This document shows positions 22,226 through 33,341 of a DNA stretch of 64,000 nt, in pieces. The notes under the pieces were generated by a model that was given only the letters and a program-made list of their open reading frames with translations, was not told the DNA's origin and searched no databases. How positions within the stretch are numbered: the stretch's first letter is position 1; each line of letters starts with the position of its first letter. The position numbers and the translations under genes are program-made. This DNA comes from Sepioteuthis lessoniana (taxonomy: Eukaryota > Mollusca > Cephalopoda > Myopsida > Loliginidae): positions 1-64,000 of the forward strand of contig CAUZXS010004398.1 of assembly GCA_963585895.1 (NCBI GenBank), in the 5' to 3' direction.

Positions 22226-22384
22226 AATTGGTTATATTAATCATTTTATTCGGTAAAATTTCAAGTTGATAAAAATTTTTGAGTGTATGTGTTCTCAGTC
22301 GAAAAAGGTCATAGGGTAGCATGTTTGCCGGATGAGACATGTCAAAATAGTTCTGGACAGGATATTAAACATAAACTAATCTGG

Positions 22385-22670
22385 TGTTTAAGACGAGGTG
22401 CCCGTGATGTAATGGTTATCGTCGTAGGAAATGGACACGGCGACACAAGTTCAAATCCTGGACGAGACTGATTGCTGTTCTCATAGCACTAATACCCTTG
22501 GGAAAGGTATGAATCCAATAATTCTCCCTCCAGCTATGGTTAAATAGTTGGGCAGACTAGGTTCTTCAGCCTTGGTGAGACAACTAGTCTAGGAGAAGGA
22601 AAACTCTGAATTCAAACCGCTTAAAAGTTGAACTTGTGTCATAAGCTGCCCGAGTGGAGGGGTTGGTAAA
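22385..22670 (+). mobile_element. SINE family B
   Basis: tRNA-like head (GTGATGTAATGGTTATCGTC, then AAGTTCAAATCCTGGA) followed by a body shared with the minus-strand copies at 32285-32480, 39410-39655 and 52495-52705: ATAGCACTAATA, GGTATGAATCC, GTTGGGCAGACTAGGTTCTT and AAAACTCTGAATTCAAACCG. The centre resembles family A (ACCCTTGGGAAAGGTATGAA), but the tail is different. Confidence 0.75.
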
Positions 22671-22781
22671 TATTTATAATCAAGTGTTTCTGATTTGAGT
22701 AAGACAGACAATGATGCTATAATTAAGATGTCGTTTTACTGAATGAAATAATTAATAAACAGGATTATAAAATAGATTATA

Positions 22782-23027
22782 TAAACAGACATGCAGGACT
22801 CTGCTGGAGAAGCAGAGACGAGCTCATAAGTGATGTACTCCTATGGACCCCCACATATGGCCGGGCAAAAGCAGGACGACCAACACGAGCATACATTCAG
22901 CCGCTATGTGAGGATAGGGGATATAGCCCTGAAGACCTGCCAGAGGCGATGAACGATCCAGAGAAGTGGCGAGAGAGGGTCAGGGATATCCGTGCTAGCG
23001 GCATGACATGATGATGATGATGATGAT
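22782..23027 (+). mobile_element. RTE-type LINE, short 3' end
   Basis: Begins at the RHAGLCWRS segment and ends in TGATGATGATGATGAT. The flanking ATAAACAG on both sides (about 22779 and 23026) suggests a short target duplication. Open enough to read RDELISDVLLWTPTYGRAKA. Confidence 0.85.
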
Positions 23028-23299
23028 AAACAGGATTAATTTTGGAGCTGCGGGCAGACGACAATTGCAGAAGGCAGTTTAAGTCGAGTCTGTCAGAGTG
23101 AAAAAGGTTGGGGATTATCTTTATAGTGTGTCTGTCAAGCCGGGGTTCATTCATAGACCTTTACAATGTTTTCCTCTCTCTTTCGTGTTTGTTTTTACTG
23201 CTATAAAATGTTGGGTCCGAATAAAACACCTTCGTATCTGAAGCTGCTGAGTCGTCTTGTGTTTGAAGAAGTGTCACCATCCATGGATGTTCGAGATGC

Positions 23300-23425
23300 T
23301 GCCATGGTGTTACGCTAATACCTTTACAAAAGGTATGAAGCAGCTTATTCTTACAGCTAAGGGTTAATAGTACCATGATTGTCCTTCTGGTTTTGACATT
23401 AAATAGCACAAGAAAATAACCAGCG
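23300..23425 (+). repeat. SINE family A body, headless
   Basis: GTTACGCTAATACC, AAAGGTATGAA, AGCTAAGGGTTAATAGTACC and TTGACATTAAATA follow the family A order, diverged and without a tRNA-like head. Confidence 0.6.
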
Positions 23426-24469
23426 CCAACCAACCTCTTAAATAACTTACAAAGTCTGTTGATTTTGGCGTATTTTGGTTAATTGTTGTTTCCATTGTGG
23501 AATGCTGGATTAAGCATATCTTTTTTTTTTCATCTAGCCTACCAGACGATATTTTGCATTTTATCAACTTCTCCTTCATCTGATTGGAGTCTTTTTTTAA
23601 TACTTAATTAATTTGCAACTTATGATCTCTCCCTAACAATATTACGCATTATTTCTTACTAACATGCACACCAATGAAACTATGAATTCCAAATATAGAC
23701 ATGTAGTTTTTATGTTAGCTTTTAAATAATACTAAACGGTGTACGTACATAATATTCCACCAGAAATAATGTATATTTTAGTTTGTAATAGTCTTATAAA
23801 ATAGCCGAGGGATTTCGGTTCATGCCTTTGAGTTTAGTTAGGCTGAGAACCTTTCGGCTTAGCATATGGGTTGTTTGGGTGTAGAAGCAGGTGTTAACGC
23901 GGGTGCGCGTGGGCGGATGGAGGTGTCACTCAGATGTCATAACAGTCCTTGACGATACTGGGTGACAAGGTGCGGGTGAAGTCACGCACCGAAAGCACGC
24001 GGAAGTTTGTGGGAGAATTTGAAGAGAGAAAGAGTCGGAGATTAGATACCAAACGAAGAGGTTCGACTTTTGGAGCTCGCAGACGCGAGGCGAACTTGCG
24101 CCCTTATGGGGGCCGCACGAGATGGGGGCCAAATGAATAAGACGGCATAGAAGATTGTGTCTCTCCTCCTTATATCGAAACCTTTAACTCAAAGTTAATA
24201 AAAAGGTTTCGTACTTGAACAAGAAGTCGTTACGTGTTTTCGAATTTCGAGATTCCTATATTCTTTATATGTTCTATCGTTATGAACATTATATGTTCAT
24301 TTCACACATAGCGTTAATTGTGGATATGGTACAATAGAATGAAATATTTTGGTATCAAAAATGTACATGAGAAATACTTATTTATTTGCAAAACGTAGAG
24401 AGTGTTTTAATTAAAAAACATAAGACTTAGTGCATACCTAATGTGTATAGATATACATACATATGTTAT

Positions 24470-24840
24470 ATATTGACCCTTGACCGAGCCGTCAATCAAG
24501 AAATGCACCTTTGTAAATAAGCGGAAGAAAAAGCGGAAGCAAGTGGGCGTTAGCAGTTGAGTTAGTTCGGAACAGAAAGGCCAGAGTGAGGGCCAGCTTG
24601 CAGACTAAGGGCTGTGGCCCTCAGTGACCCCTGGTTGAAGAACTCTGGCCAAGATGCAGAAGAAGTAATAAGTGGGTTCTTGAAGATAACACAGCGTGCT
24701 ATGGTCAAGAGAAAAGTTGGGTCAATATAGCAATCTCTCCCTGTCTTCACTCATCTCTCACACACGACAGAAACATCAACCCTTTCGAGAATAAAGTGTG
24801 AGAGTAACATCATATTTTAAAGAAGTGCGTTCGTTCGTTC
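24470..24840 (+). mobile_element. LTR-like fossil (possible solo LTR)
   Basis: A relatively GC-rich block ending in AATAAAGTGTGAGAG followed by AAAGAAGTGCG. It resembles the LTR-like block at 57430-58230 around CATCTCTCACA, the AATAAA signal and AAAGAAG. No coding region is attached. Old and partial; the family is uncertain. Confidence 0.35.
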
Positions 24841-24906
24841 ATTGAAGTTCGTCATTATCTTTGATTATGTTTCCACTTATATTTGTATATTTGTATGTGG
24901 GTATTC

Positions 24907-24909
<3 letters not shown>

Positions 24910-24953
<44 letters not shown>
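24910..24953. repeat. (CA)n-(TA)n microsatellite
   Basis: About 15 CA units, then TA units. Confidence 0.95.
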
Positions 24954-24954
24954 T

Positions 24955-25545
24955 ATGTTACGAAACGTTTCCTGTCACTAAGTCACCTTTCAAAGCAACA
25001 CGGCTTACCGACTTTCCAAACCAGGTGCTGAAGATGGTAATATCCGAATTTCAAAACTAACACAGGACAGCTGGAATTCAGATCAACAATGAACATCAAA
25101 CTTAACACTATCGCGGAAACCAGAAAAGTAAAGCATAAGAAGAAATTCGATCTAAGCCTTTTTGTATTTATTCCAAAATAAAGTGTGTGAACCTTGTCCA
25201 ATAACACAAAAGCTGTCTGGGGCAAGCTTCCGAAATTTAAGGAAAAACAGAAACCACGCAATCACGTGTGAAAAGACGAAATAAAATATTTTACAATAGA
25301 CGGAATGGCGGGATTTATTCTGAGAATTGTTCGAAATCAACGGTAAAAAGAGAGCTCGTCGTCGGTTCTTAAACTATTACTGTTTATAGATCCATTTCTT
25401 CTATTTTACTACTCAGTGACCTGATCATTCAGCAATTTGCTTTTGTGGGTCGCTGTCAGTCAAATGGATATCTCCTTCCTCCAGCATAGAAGAACAAGCT
25501 TACGGGAAAAAAGAGAAAATGAACAAATCACTTTTTCATGTTCGT
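24955..25545. other. no feature recognised
   Basis: Non-repetitive in appearance. Short open stretches on the minus strand have no recognisable domain. Confidence 0.5.
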
Positions 25546-25548
25546 AAC

Positions 25549-25549
25549 A

Positions 25550-25597
<48 letters not shown>

Positions 25598-25598
25598 A
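25549..25598. repeat. (TA)n microsatellite
   Basis: Two TA runs joined by TAT, followed by TGTGTGCGTGTGTG. Confidence 0.95.
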
Positions 25599-25983
25599 TG
25601 TGTGCGTGTGTGCTTTCAGGCATGAGCATGTCTATGCGTGAAATGATGACAAAAAATTCGAGTATGTTGAAAAGATTTATCAAGTCGTTCATCCATCAGA
25701 TTACCCAGCGTTTCTCGGGTTTGGGATCAGCTCTGTTTTGTCTTCGGGCAGAAAAGGTCCTTGGAGATTCAATCTCTCGGTAAAATATTATCTCAATTCA
25801 GTGAATATCAATTTTGATCGATACATTCACAAATCTTTATATATTATCGACGAGTCTTGAAAGTATTGACATAGATAGGAATCATTTCTATAATATTTGC
25901 AAAAACTACCACAAAAATAAAAATAAATAAATGTATAAACGATGAAAACTATATATATATTTATATATATATATTTGGAGTCC

Positions 25984-26995
25984 CAAGAATTATCGCCTAG
26001 TTCGCTGGGGCTGTAGAATACAGCGACTGCATCTCTGTGGAGGGGTAAGACTCCTCTAACAAGTGTCCTGATAATGACACAAAACAATCTGATGATGAGG
26101 CTTCAGTAATGCTGGAGCTTTGGGGAATGCGGAGTATACTTTCATTGCTACCGGGTACACTCTTTTCCCTAAATGGTACAACCTGATAGGGTCCCACCTC
26201 TAAGTCGAATAGAACTGTTTGACATTTAGACAGTGTAATTATGCTAAACTGAATTGTTTGAATTGAACTATTTTTACATTTAACCATGTGTTAACAAAAA
26301 AACTGTACTTAACCTAAACTGAATTGTTTGAAATAGAACTGTTGGTCGTTTAACTGTGTATAAATGAAAAGCTGTGTACTTATGCTAAACTGAGATATTT
26401 GAAATATAACTGTTTATATCTAAACTTTTTATTAAACAAGTCCTGGCGACAACACCCCACGAGACTCCAACTATACGGACACTTGCCCCCCATCACAAAA
26501 ACTATACAAGTTCGACGAACCAGACACGCAGGACACTGCTGGAGAAGCAAGGACGAGCTCATAAGCGATGTACTCCTGTGGACCCCCACTCATGGATGTG
26601 CAAGAGTGGGACGACCAGCACGAACTTACATACAGCAGCTATGTGAGGACACGGGATGTAACCCTGAAGACCTGCCGGAGGCGATGAATGATAGGGAGAG
26701 ATGGCGAGAGACAGTCAGGGATATCCGCGCAGGCTGCGCGACATGATGATGATGATGATGATGATGATATCTAAACTGTACTTATGCTTAATTGAATTGT
26801 TTGAAATGTATTTATGCTAAACTAAATTGTTTTGAATTAAGTAAAACCAGTTAACTCTGTGCCAAAAAAACATCAGGTTAGGCTTGTTTAAAATGTCATC
26901 TCCAAAATGTGTTAAGAAATCATATATTTTATAAAAATGGTTTAGCATTTGATAACCTACAATATGCCATAAAAACCAGACCCAACCCAATCAAA
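25984..26995 (+). repeat. composite repeat family H, near full length, holding an RTE copy
   Basis: GC-rich head at 25995-26215 (GCTGGGGCTGTAGAATACAG.., CAATCTGATGATGAGGC, GGGTCCCACCTCTAAGTCG). Several 56-bp modules (TTATGCTAAACTGAATTGTT..) follow to 26425 and again from 26778 to about 26860. It ends with a tail (TTTAGCATTTGATAACCTACAATATGCC) shared with SINE family A. The RTE copy at 26427-26766 lies inside the module array. Confidence 0.8.
26427..26766 (+). mobile_element. RTE-type LINE 3' end inserted in composite repeat
   Basis: Open from NKSWRQHPTRLQLYGHLPPI through RTRHAGHCWRSKDELISDVL to MNDRERWRETVRDIRAGCAT, stopping in the (TGA)n tail. An exact 11-bp duplication, ATATCTAAACT, at 26416-26426 and 26767-26777 flanks it. 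A few extra T-rich bases sit at the 5' junction. It shares diagnostic changes (RLQLYGHLPP, CNPEDLP) with the copy at 53656-54309. Confidence 0.93.
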
Positions 26996-27221
26996 CACAA
27001 ATCAAGGAATGAATACATAATATAACATTTGAATGTGCTTTTAAAAATGGTCCCATTACACCCCACATTGATAATCCAGATCGTAGTCTGACCACTGACA
27101 AGTTTAAACGATCATCAACCGTAACATGCGGGATCTGAGGTGTAACTGTGGTATTTAATTAGGATATCTACCTTTATCGGATAAAAACTGCAGGAATCAA
27201 TAGTCGAAAACTGTAAGTCAA

Positions 27222-27800
27222 ACAGTACTGTCACATATACAATTTGAAACAGTTAGTGAAGTTTGCGATTCCATCTAGTGTACAAGGTGGAGGTATATAG
27301 TTGCAGACCAAAAAGTAGTAACTTTAGTTGTAATGATAATAATGTATATGTAGGTTCTAAACAAGGACCTTTCGAAAGAAAACATTACAATCATAAAAAT
27401 AGTTTTTCTCATGAAATTTATAGACACAGAACTAGTTTATCTAACTTCATGAGGAAAATTAGAAATAATCTTTGTACAGATACTCTATTAAAATGGGAGA
27501 TAATAAACATTTGGTCAATATTAGGCAGGTAATTAAAATACAACTATGTATAGAGGAAAAACTAGCTATAGCTTCTTACAATAATCTTAATTAATTTCTC
27601 TACAAATGTTCGGAGATACTTAGTGTTTGTAGGCTTAAAAAAACGTTTGGTACTTTGTAGGTAAAATATAACTTTTTTCTTCTTTTTTTTAATATGCTAA
27701 TTCTTTAATTTTTTTCTGTCAGCCTCTTAATCAGTCAAATATAGTTTGATCCAACCCTCTTAATTGAGAATTATCCTGATGATCCAGTTAGGTAGATTAC
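27222..27800 (+). mobile_element. Penelope-like element, GIY-YIG 3' part
   Basis: The coding part at 27263-27532 is followed by decayed remains of the GIY-YIG C terminus (to about 27670) and a 3' region with CCTGATGATCC at about 27769, before a (TA)n. Only the endonuclease end of the element is present. Confidence 0.75.
27263..27532 (+). pseudogene. GIY-YIG endonuclease fragment of a Penelope-like element
   Basis: Ninety residues in one frame. LVYKVEV (residues about 5-11) stands for the GIY strand and VYVGSKQGPF (28-37) for the YIG strand. HYNHKNSFSHE (41-51), LSNFMRKIRN and LLKWEI follow, the usual order in Penelope-like elements of the type with YNHxxSFxHE. This endonuclease is thought to nick target DNA for reverse transcription in this family. 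The reverse transcriptase part is absent and the C terminus is out of frame. It is a relic rather than a host gene. Confidence 0.75.
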
Positions 27801-27817
27801 TTCTGGCTCTGTAATTA

Positions 27818-27820
<3 letters not shown>

Positions 27821-27876
<56 letters not shown>
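27821..27876. repeat. (TA)n microsatellite
   Basis: About 28 TA units joining the Penelope fragment to repeat family D. Confidence 0.97.
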
Positions 27877-27879
<3 letters not shown>

Positions 27880-28190
27880 CATCCACAGACAGACTATTTC
27901 GTTCTATCAGAACTCTTCAGTGTGGCTAGACACGCAGGACGATCGAAGCCGGGATCGAAACCCGTCCAACTTTACGTTAGACAAAGTTTCAGACCTCTCG
28001 GCCACCAAGCGGACCACGTTGGCAAAGGGAATTTTTAAGGTATTTATTTAGCAACAGCAGCAGCCTTTGTTCACATATTTTATACCCTATCGGCTACCAG
28101 AGTGCTTAATTCTTTCGAAGAACTTTGCATTACACTAGCGGCGGCCGACAATTCCTTCGCCAGAGTGCTCAACCCCCATGGGGGAGCGTA
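27877..28190 (-). mobile_element. TA-bounded tRNA-like repeat, family D
   Basis: Same order as 7794-8105: CAGAACTCTTCAGTGTGGCT, GACACGCAGGACG, then a tRNA-like block (GGGTTTCGATCCCGGC on the minus strand as B box, TTGGTGGCCGAGAGGTCTG as A-box region), then GGCTACCAGAGTGC and GCATTACACTAGCGG. Confidence 0.75.
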
Positions 28191-28315
28191 TATATTGTAG
28201 TCCACAGACAGACTATTTTGTTCTATCAGAACTCTTCAGTGTGGCTAGACACGCAGGACGCTCGAAGCCGGGATCGAAACCCGTCCAACTTTACGTTAGA
28301 CTAAGTTTCAGGTGT

Positions 28316-28318
<3 letters not shown>
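28191..28318 (-). repeat. partial tandem copy of family D
   Basis: Repeats the first 120 or so bases of the preceding copy (27886-28003) with only a few differences, then runs into a (TA)n at 28319-28375. This looks like a recent tandem duplication. Confidence 0.8.

Positions 28319-28375
<57 letters not shown>
28319..28375. repeat. (TA)n microsatellite
   Basis: About 28 TA units. Confidence 0.97.
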
Positions 28376-28378
<3 letters not shown>

Positions 28379-30885
28379 TCTTGACACACAACCCAGTCTG
28401 CATCTTTGTTAGAAGAATTAACATAATTATTACCAGAAATATTCACTTTAAAATGTTCGATATTTTTAACTTCTATTAAACACTGATTTAAGTCTATTGA
28501 CAAAAAATTATGTATTTACCCAAATATTCAGCTTGAGGTTTGATATGACAGGAAATCAGTTTTTTTTTGGCAATAACATATTCTTATTTCTTGAACACCT
28601 TGTTTGACCAAGAGTCAGACTTTAAAATGATATCCAAGGTTAGATCATTTCCATAATCAGATAAAAAAGGGACCTCTGACAATGCTCGGAGGATACAGCA
28701 GCCGTAACGTTGAGCTACAACTAACAACAATAAAGATTAATGCAACAATCCAAAAAATAACACACAAAATATGGCCTTAAATTAAAATATCGAATAATTG
28801 TAACTCAATTTTACCTCGGTTCAGTATAAAACAACTTACCGCATATGTGGGCATATAAAGCATATTCTTAACTAAAAATATTATTTAAAATTCCCGTGCA
28901 TCTTTTATGCCATATGTAGGTTTAAAATGCACGATATTCGGCCGAAATTAGCTACCCGGCAACTCCTAATTGTTAAGACTTTTGAGTAACTTTCATATAC
29001 CTATTGTCATAATTTTAAGGGCTACTATGCAGATTAAAAGTGTTATCATTGATAATATTCATAATTTCAATTTCCTCAGGTTTAACATTTGTACTTTGTT
29101 TTAATTATTTTTCTCTGGTGAAACTGGGGTACGTCTTATACACCCCTGCGTCTTATATGCCGTGATAAATGACAAATGTTTTGCTTGTATCTCCTGGCTT
29201 TTCAACTCGTAAGTCTTCCGTGGAAAAGGCTATTTTAAGACAAATACATTGACAGTTCAACTAATAAATTCATAAGACTGAAATCTTCCTGACATGGAAA
29301 ATGAAGTGTAGTTATCAACGACTGCTATGTCGGTAAAGGCTAATCGTCAGATGTGGGTGACGAAACACTAAAGCACAATTCACCTCAAGCGTTAAAATAT
29401 CTGCTGTTATCGAATCAGCTGGGGGGAAAAAAAAACAACTGCGGTCTAGCTTCTTCGTTAAGTTGGAACATGCTTCTGTAGTATCTCTGAATCCATCCTA
29501 GTTCTCCCTTAGCGCAAACTTTTGCCTCCTCGTATCACAGTCACAAAAAAGAGCTATTTGAGAAATCCATAGCGCAGGACGATATTTTACATCAGAGACG
29601 CTTTTAATAAAATAATGTATAATGTAATGTAGTTGCAGATTCTCACCAGCAGGGAAACCTGACGTTCTGTTTTGTGAGTCAATCACATAAACTCTCGCGG
29701 TGGGTGTTTGAAACAGTCCATGAATTTTCAAAAATGTCTGGTATTAACCAGGAGAAGAGAAAGAAGAACTAAAATTGCGGAGATAGCAAATCCATTGGTG
29801 TGGATAGCAATTCTTCCATTGAGTAAAAAATACTGTTTACCGTCTTTTTGATTTGAAACCTGTGTAGAAGAAGGTTCAAAAGCAGTGAAAAAGTGAGTGG
29901 TATTTTTTGACCATGTCGGAAATTTTCCCAAGGTGAACTAGTTGGCCTCTCTTCATGTCGTTTTTGGTTCCGTCAACCTTCTTTTTGACCTCATATCGTA
30001 ACAATGATATGCCAGAAATATTCAGTTTTAAAGTCCAATGTGTGAATCTATTGGCAAAATTATTTCAGTCAGCCATATTTATACATACTGAAAAAGAAGA
30101 ATTAAAAGGAAATGGTACGAGGTTATGAAGGAAAAATTCCATGAACTGAAGGAAAGTATATTTGACTGAGTTCACTCTCTCTTCCACTGCGATACCAAAA
30201 CAGTATATGCTTGATCTAGAATTTCAGGACAATGTTACCAAGTTTTGACGGTTGTTTAGGGATATGAGAGATGCTACAAAGGATTTAATTTTATCTACAT
30301 GTTTTAATGTCCAAAAATACAACGCTTTTTAGATCTAAGTATAACAGTATTCGTTTATATGACCGATATTTCTCTCTTTTAAGCTACGAGTGATTTTTTT
30401 TTTTTTTTTTTTTTTTTAGTAAGTTGATCATAATTTTTTTCTCAGTAATTCTTATTGCCGTTAGAGACCAGGAAAATAATTCATCGTTAACGGAAATGAA
30501 GGGTTAGTGGGTTGGCAGAAAGGTTCTGAACCTCAATATACCTACATACTTTTTCCTTTACGCACTAAAAGTTTTAATTGAGCGACTAGACAAATATCAT
30601 TACAGAACATGATTTGCCTACTAAAAAGATGTCTTAATAGAGAGATTTGGCAATTTAAACTAAACGGCTTGATTTAGTTTGCTCTTCCTCTTTCTCTATA
30701 TTTCCCCTCTTTCTTTGGTTTGTTGCATCTATCTATCTATTTAGCTATCTATCTATCTCTGTTCATATCTATCTATCTATCTATCTATCTATCCAAGTCT
30801 ATTCCTAATCAGCTTTTCATATTACATAATGAATAGGTCACTTTTAATTTCGAATAGTTTGTCTTGAATTTAAAATACACGAATT
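28376..30885. other. largest stretch without a recognised repeat
   Basis: About 2.5 kb with few repeats apart from a T30-like run at 30389-30418 and CTAT repeats at 30728-30792. Two minus-strand open stretches (29498-29731, 29728-29931) have no recognisable domain. The 28820-29175 part has GCATATAAAGC and GTCTTATATGCC, hinting at an old inverted-repeat element, but this is not firm. If a host exon exists in the window, this is a reasonable place to look. Confidence 0.45.
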
Positions 30886-30889
30886 CAAA

Positions 30890-31655
30890 AGTTATTGTTT
30901 GTTGTTGGGTTTTATGGCATATCAACCTTTGTAGGTTATTTAACGCCAAATCCATTTTTATGTAAATAATCAGTTTAGCATGGGTACACAGTTTAATTGT
31001 CAAAAACTTTTATATTTCAAACTAATAAAGCAGTTATATATAACAATTCAGTTTAGTGTAAATACAGTTTCAATGTCAAAAACAGTTCAATTTCAAGTAA
31101 TTCAGTTTAGCATCAGCACGCAGTTTAAATGTAAGTACAGTTTAATTGTGAAAAACATTTTTATTTTGAGCTTTTCATTTTAGTCAAGCAGTTTTAATTC
31201 AGCTAATTCAGTTTAGTATAAGTACAGATTTTGTTTACACACAGTTACATGTCAAAACAGTTCTATGTTAAACAATTCAGTTTAGTGTAAATACAGTTTC
31301 AATGTCCAAAAACATTTCTATTTCAAATAATTCAGTTTAGCATAAGCCCGCAGTTTAATTTCTATTTCAAGCTATTCAGTTTAGTCAAACAATTCAGTTT
31401 AGCGTAAGTATGCCGTTAGTTCTATTCAACCCATTGATAGGGCCCTATCTGGTGCTACCACGCCGGGCAAGAATGGACCTGGGAGCGATGGCAATTAAGG
31501 GGTACTCCGCATTCCACAAAGCTCCAGCATCACTGGAACCTCATCATCAGATTGTTTAGTGTCATATCTAGGACACTCATTTGGGGAGGGTCTTACCCCT
31601 CTGCATAGGTGCAGTCGGTGTATTCTACAGCCCCAGCTTACTGGGCAAGAATTAA
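30890..31655 (-). repeat. composite repeat family H, fullest copy
   Basis: Reads left to right as the tail (GGTTTTATGGCATATCAACC..AACGCCAAATCC), about eight degenerate 56-bp modules (30968-31425), and the GC-rich head (GGTGCTACCACGCCGGGC, GCTCCAGCATCACTGGAACC, GTGTATTCTACAGCCCCAGC) ending at ACTGGGC. It lies on the minus strand if the tail marks the 3' end. Confidence 0.8.
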
Positions 31656-31659
31656 AAAG

Positions 31660-32284
31660 TTAGCTGGTGATTCGTTAGAAGAGTAGTAGACGATAATCAG
31701 TGATTTGATTTATAAAAATTAATCCCTGTTCTCTGATTGGTTGGTTCTACCAGTTCTGTAAAGTTAATTTAGAGTAGTCTGGGGGACCGTAGCGTACCAA
31801 CGATTAAAATCTTTCTCCAGCCGTGCGGCTGACTTTGGATACTGGATGAATAAAGATGTCGAAAATACAACAAAGTCTTTGTGTCCATTCATAATGACAG
31901 AAGCGGACACGCAGACCAAGACAACCCGAAAAAGTTCCGATATAGAAGACCAGAGAATTCTGCCAAAGAGATAAGAATAAGAAAAATATTAAGGTAAAAA
32001 TCTTAGTAGTTCCCTTTCTATCCTGACTGTCTCTGTTCCTCCAACGATGTTGACTATTTATTTATGTGTGTTATTGTCTTTCCATCCTTCTTCCAGTAAT
32101 TACCCCCCACCCATAAAACGTGGATATAAAACTAAACAATTTATGTTAGTTAGGTTCTGGTTCTGAAGGTCTTCGGAGTGTTGAGTACCCGTTCGTTGTC
32201 ATCAGTTTAGCAGTAATAATTATTATAACTATTTACTTAAACCTCGGCACTCGTAAGATATGACAATAGGTCAATTTTTTTAAA
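31660..32284. other. no firm feature
   Basis: Contains GATGAATAAAGATGTCG, which could be a polyadenylation region of an LTR or gene, but nothing supports either. Confidence 0.4.
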
Positions 32285-32480
32285 CTGAGTTTTACAATTC
32301 AGAGTTTTCTTTCTCCTAAACCGGTTGCCATACAAAGGTTTAAGATCCCAGCCAGTTCTACTATAGCTGGAAGGAGAATAGTAACCAAGTTAATTAGTGC
32401 TATGTGAAATACAAACAGCCTCATGCAAGATTTGAACCCTGGTTGCTGTGTTCATTTCTGACGACGATAACCTTTATACG
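32285..32480 (-). mobile_element. SINE family B
   Basis: Minus-strand copy matching 22385-22670: AGAGTTTTCTTTCTCCTA, GATCCCAGCCAGTTCTACTA, TAGTGCTATG and the tRNA-like GATTTGAACCCTGG. A TG-rich tract follows at 32484-32530. Confidence 0.75.
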
Positions 32481-33341
32481 AAAAGTGTGTGTTTGTGTGT
32501 GTTTTTGTGTGTGTGAGTGTGTGTGTGTGCAATTATGATGAAAATTTACCTCTAAAACATTCCCTTCCCGTATAATCTTTACAGTATTCCATCTTTACAG
32601 CGCAATACTACTATATATTTCAAGTATAGAACACTATAAATAAAAGAAAATTTAAAAAAGATCTCACGACTTAGAATTTCACACTGTTGCTCGCCAGATG
32701 AACATGATAACATACAAACTTACCTGACGACTGACGACGTGAAAATCTGAGTTATGAGGTTTTATCTTGTTTCATTATCTTGTTTCTTACAATACATATA
32801 CGTGTGTGTGTGTGTATGTGTGTGTGTGCGTGAAAGAGAGAGAGAGAAATAAAGAATGAGAGAGAAGAATGTATTCGTACATAAGTATCTTTATCTGTGC
32901 GTCCACTAACGGAGTTCTATCTAAAATTTAATCGTATAAATTTAAAATGTTGATTTTAATGTAGTATTCAATTTGTAAATAAAAATGCAAGCAAATAAGA
33001 GCCACTTCAAATAATTGACAGTGAAATCGGTCCTTCAAAAATCCCTGCCATGGGACTGTTCATTGTCCATTTTTTCGACAAAATTTCAAATGTTTATTTT
33101 ATTCTAATTTTTGGCAGAATCCGATGCGTGAATTACAATCCTAGTGAAAGAATTAGCCAATTCGAATAATCCAAGAAATGAAACTTTACAATAAAATTTG
33201 AATTAGAATTATTCATGATATATTTTTAGCGCAAAAGTTTTTTTTTTTTATCATTGGAACAGTTAACTTATGAATCAATGCACTGATTCAAAAAGTGTCT
33301 TGCCTCAAAGCATACCGAATAAAAGTACATATATTTGGCTT

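Noticed and set aside
23926-24140. Open frames on both strands in a GC-richer block; possible exon or LTR
   Set aside because: Composition differs from neighbours and AATAAA-like sequence follows at about 24205, but no repeat partner or domain was found.
27765-27800. CCTGATGATCC near the Penelope 3' end as a hammerhead
   Set aside because: The GAAA core part is missing; at most a decayed relic.
29498-29931. Two overlapping minus-strand open frames as possible host exons
   Set aside because: No recognisable domain and no splice structure I could support. Kept only as a place to look with RNA-seq.
31660-31990. Possible solo LTR around GATGAATAAAGATG
   Set aside because: Only a polyadenylation-like signal; no second LTR or partner copy.
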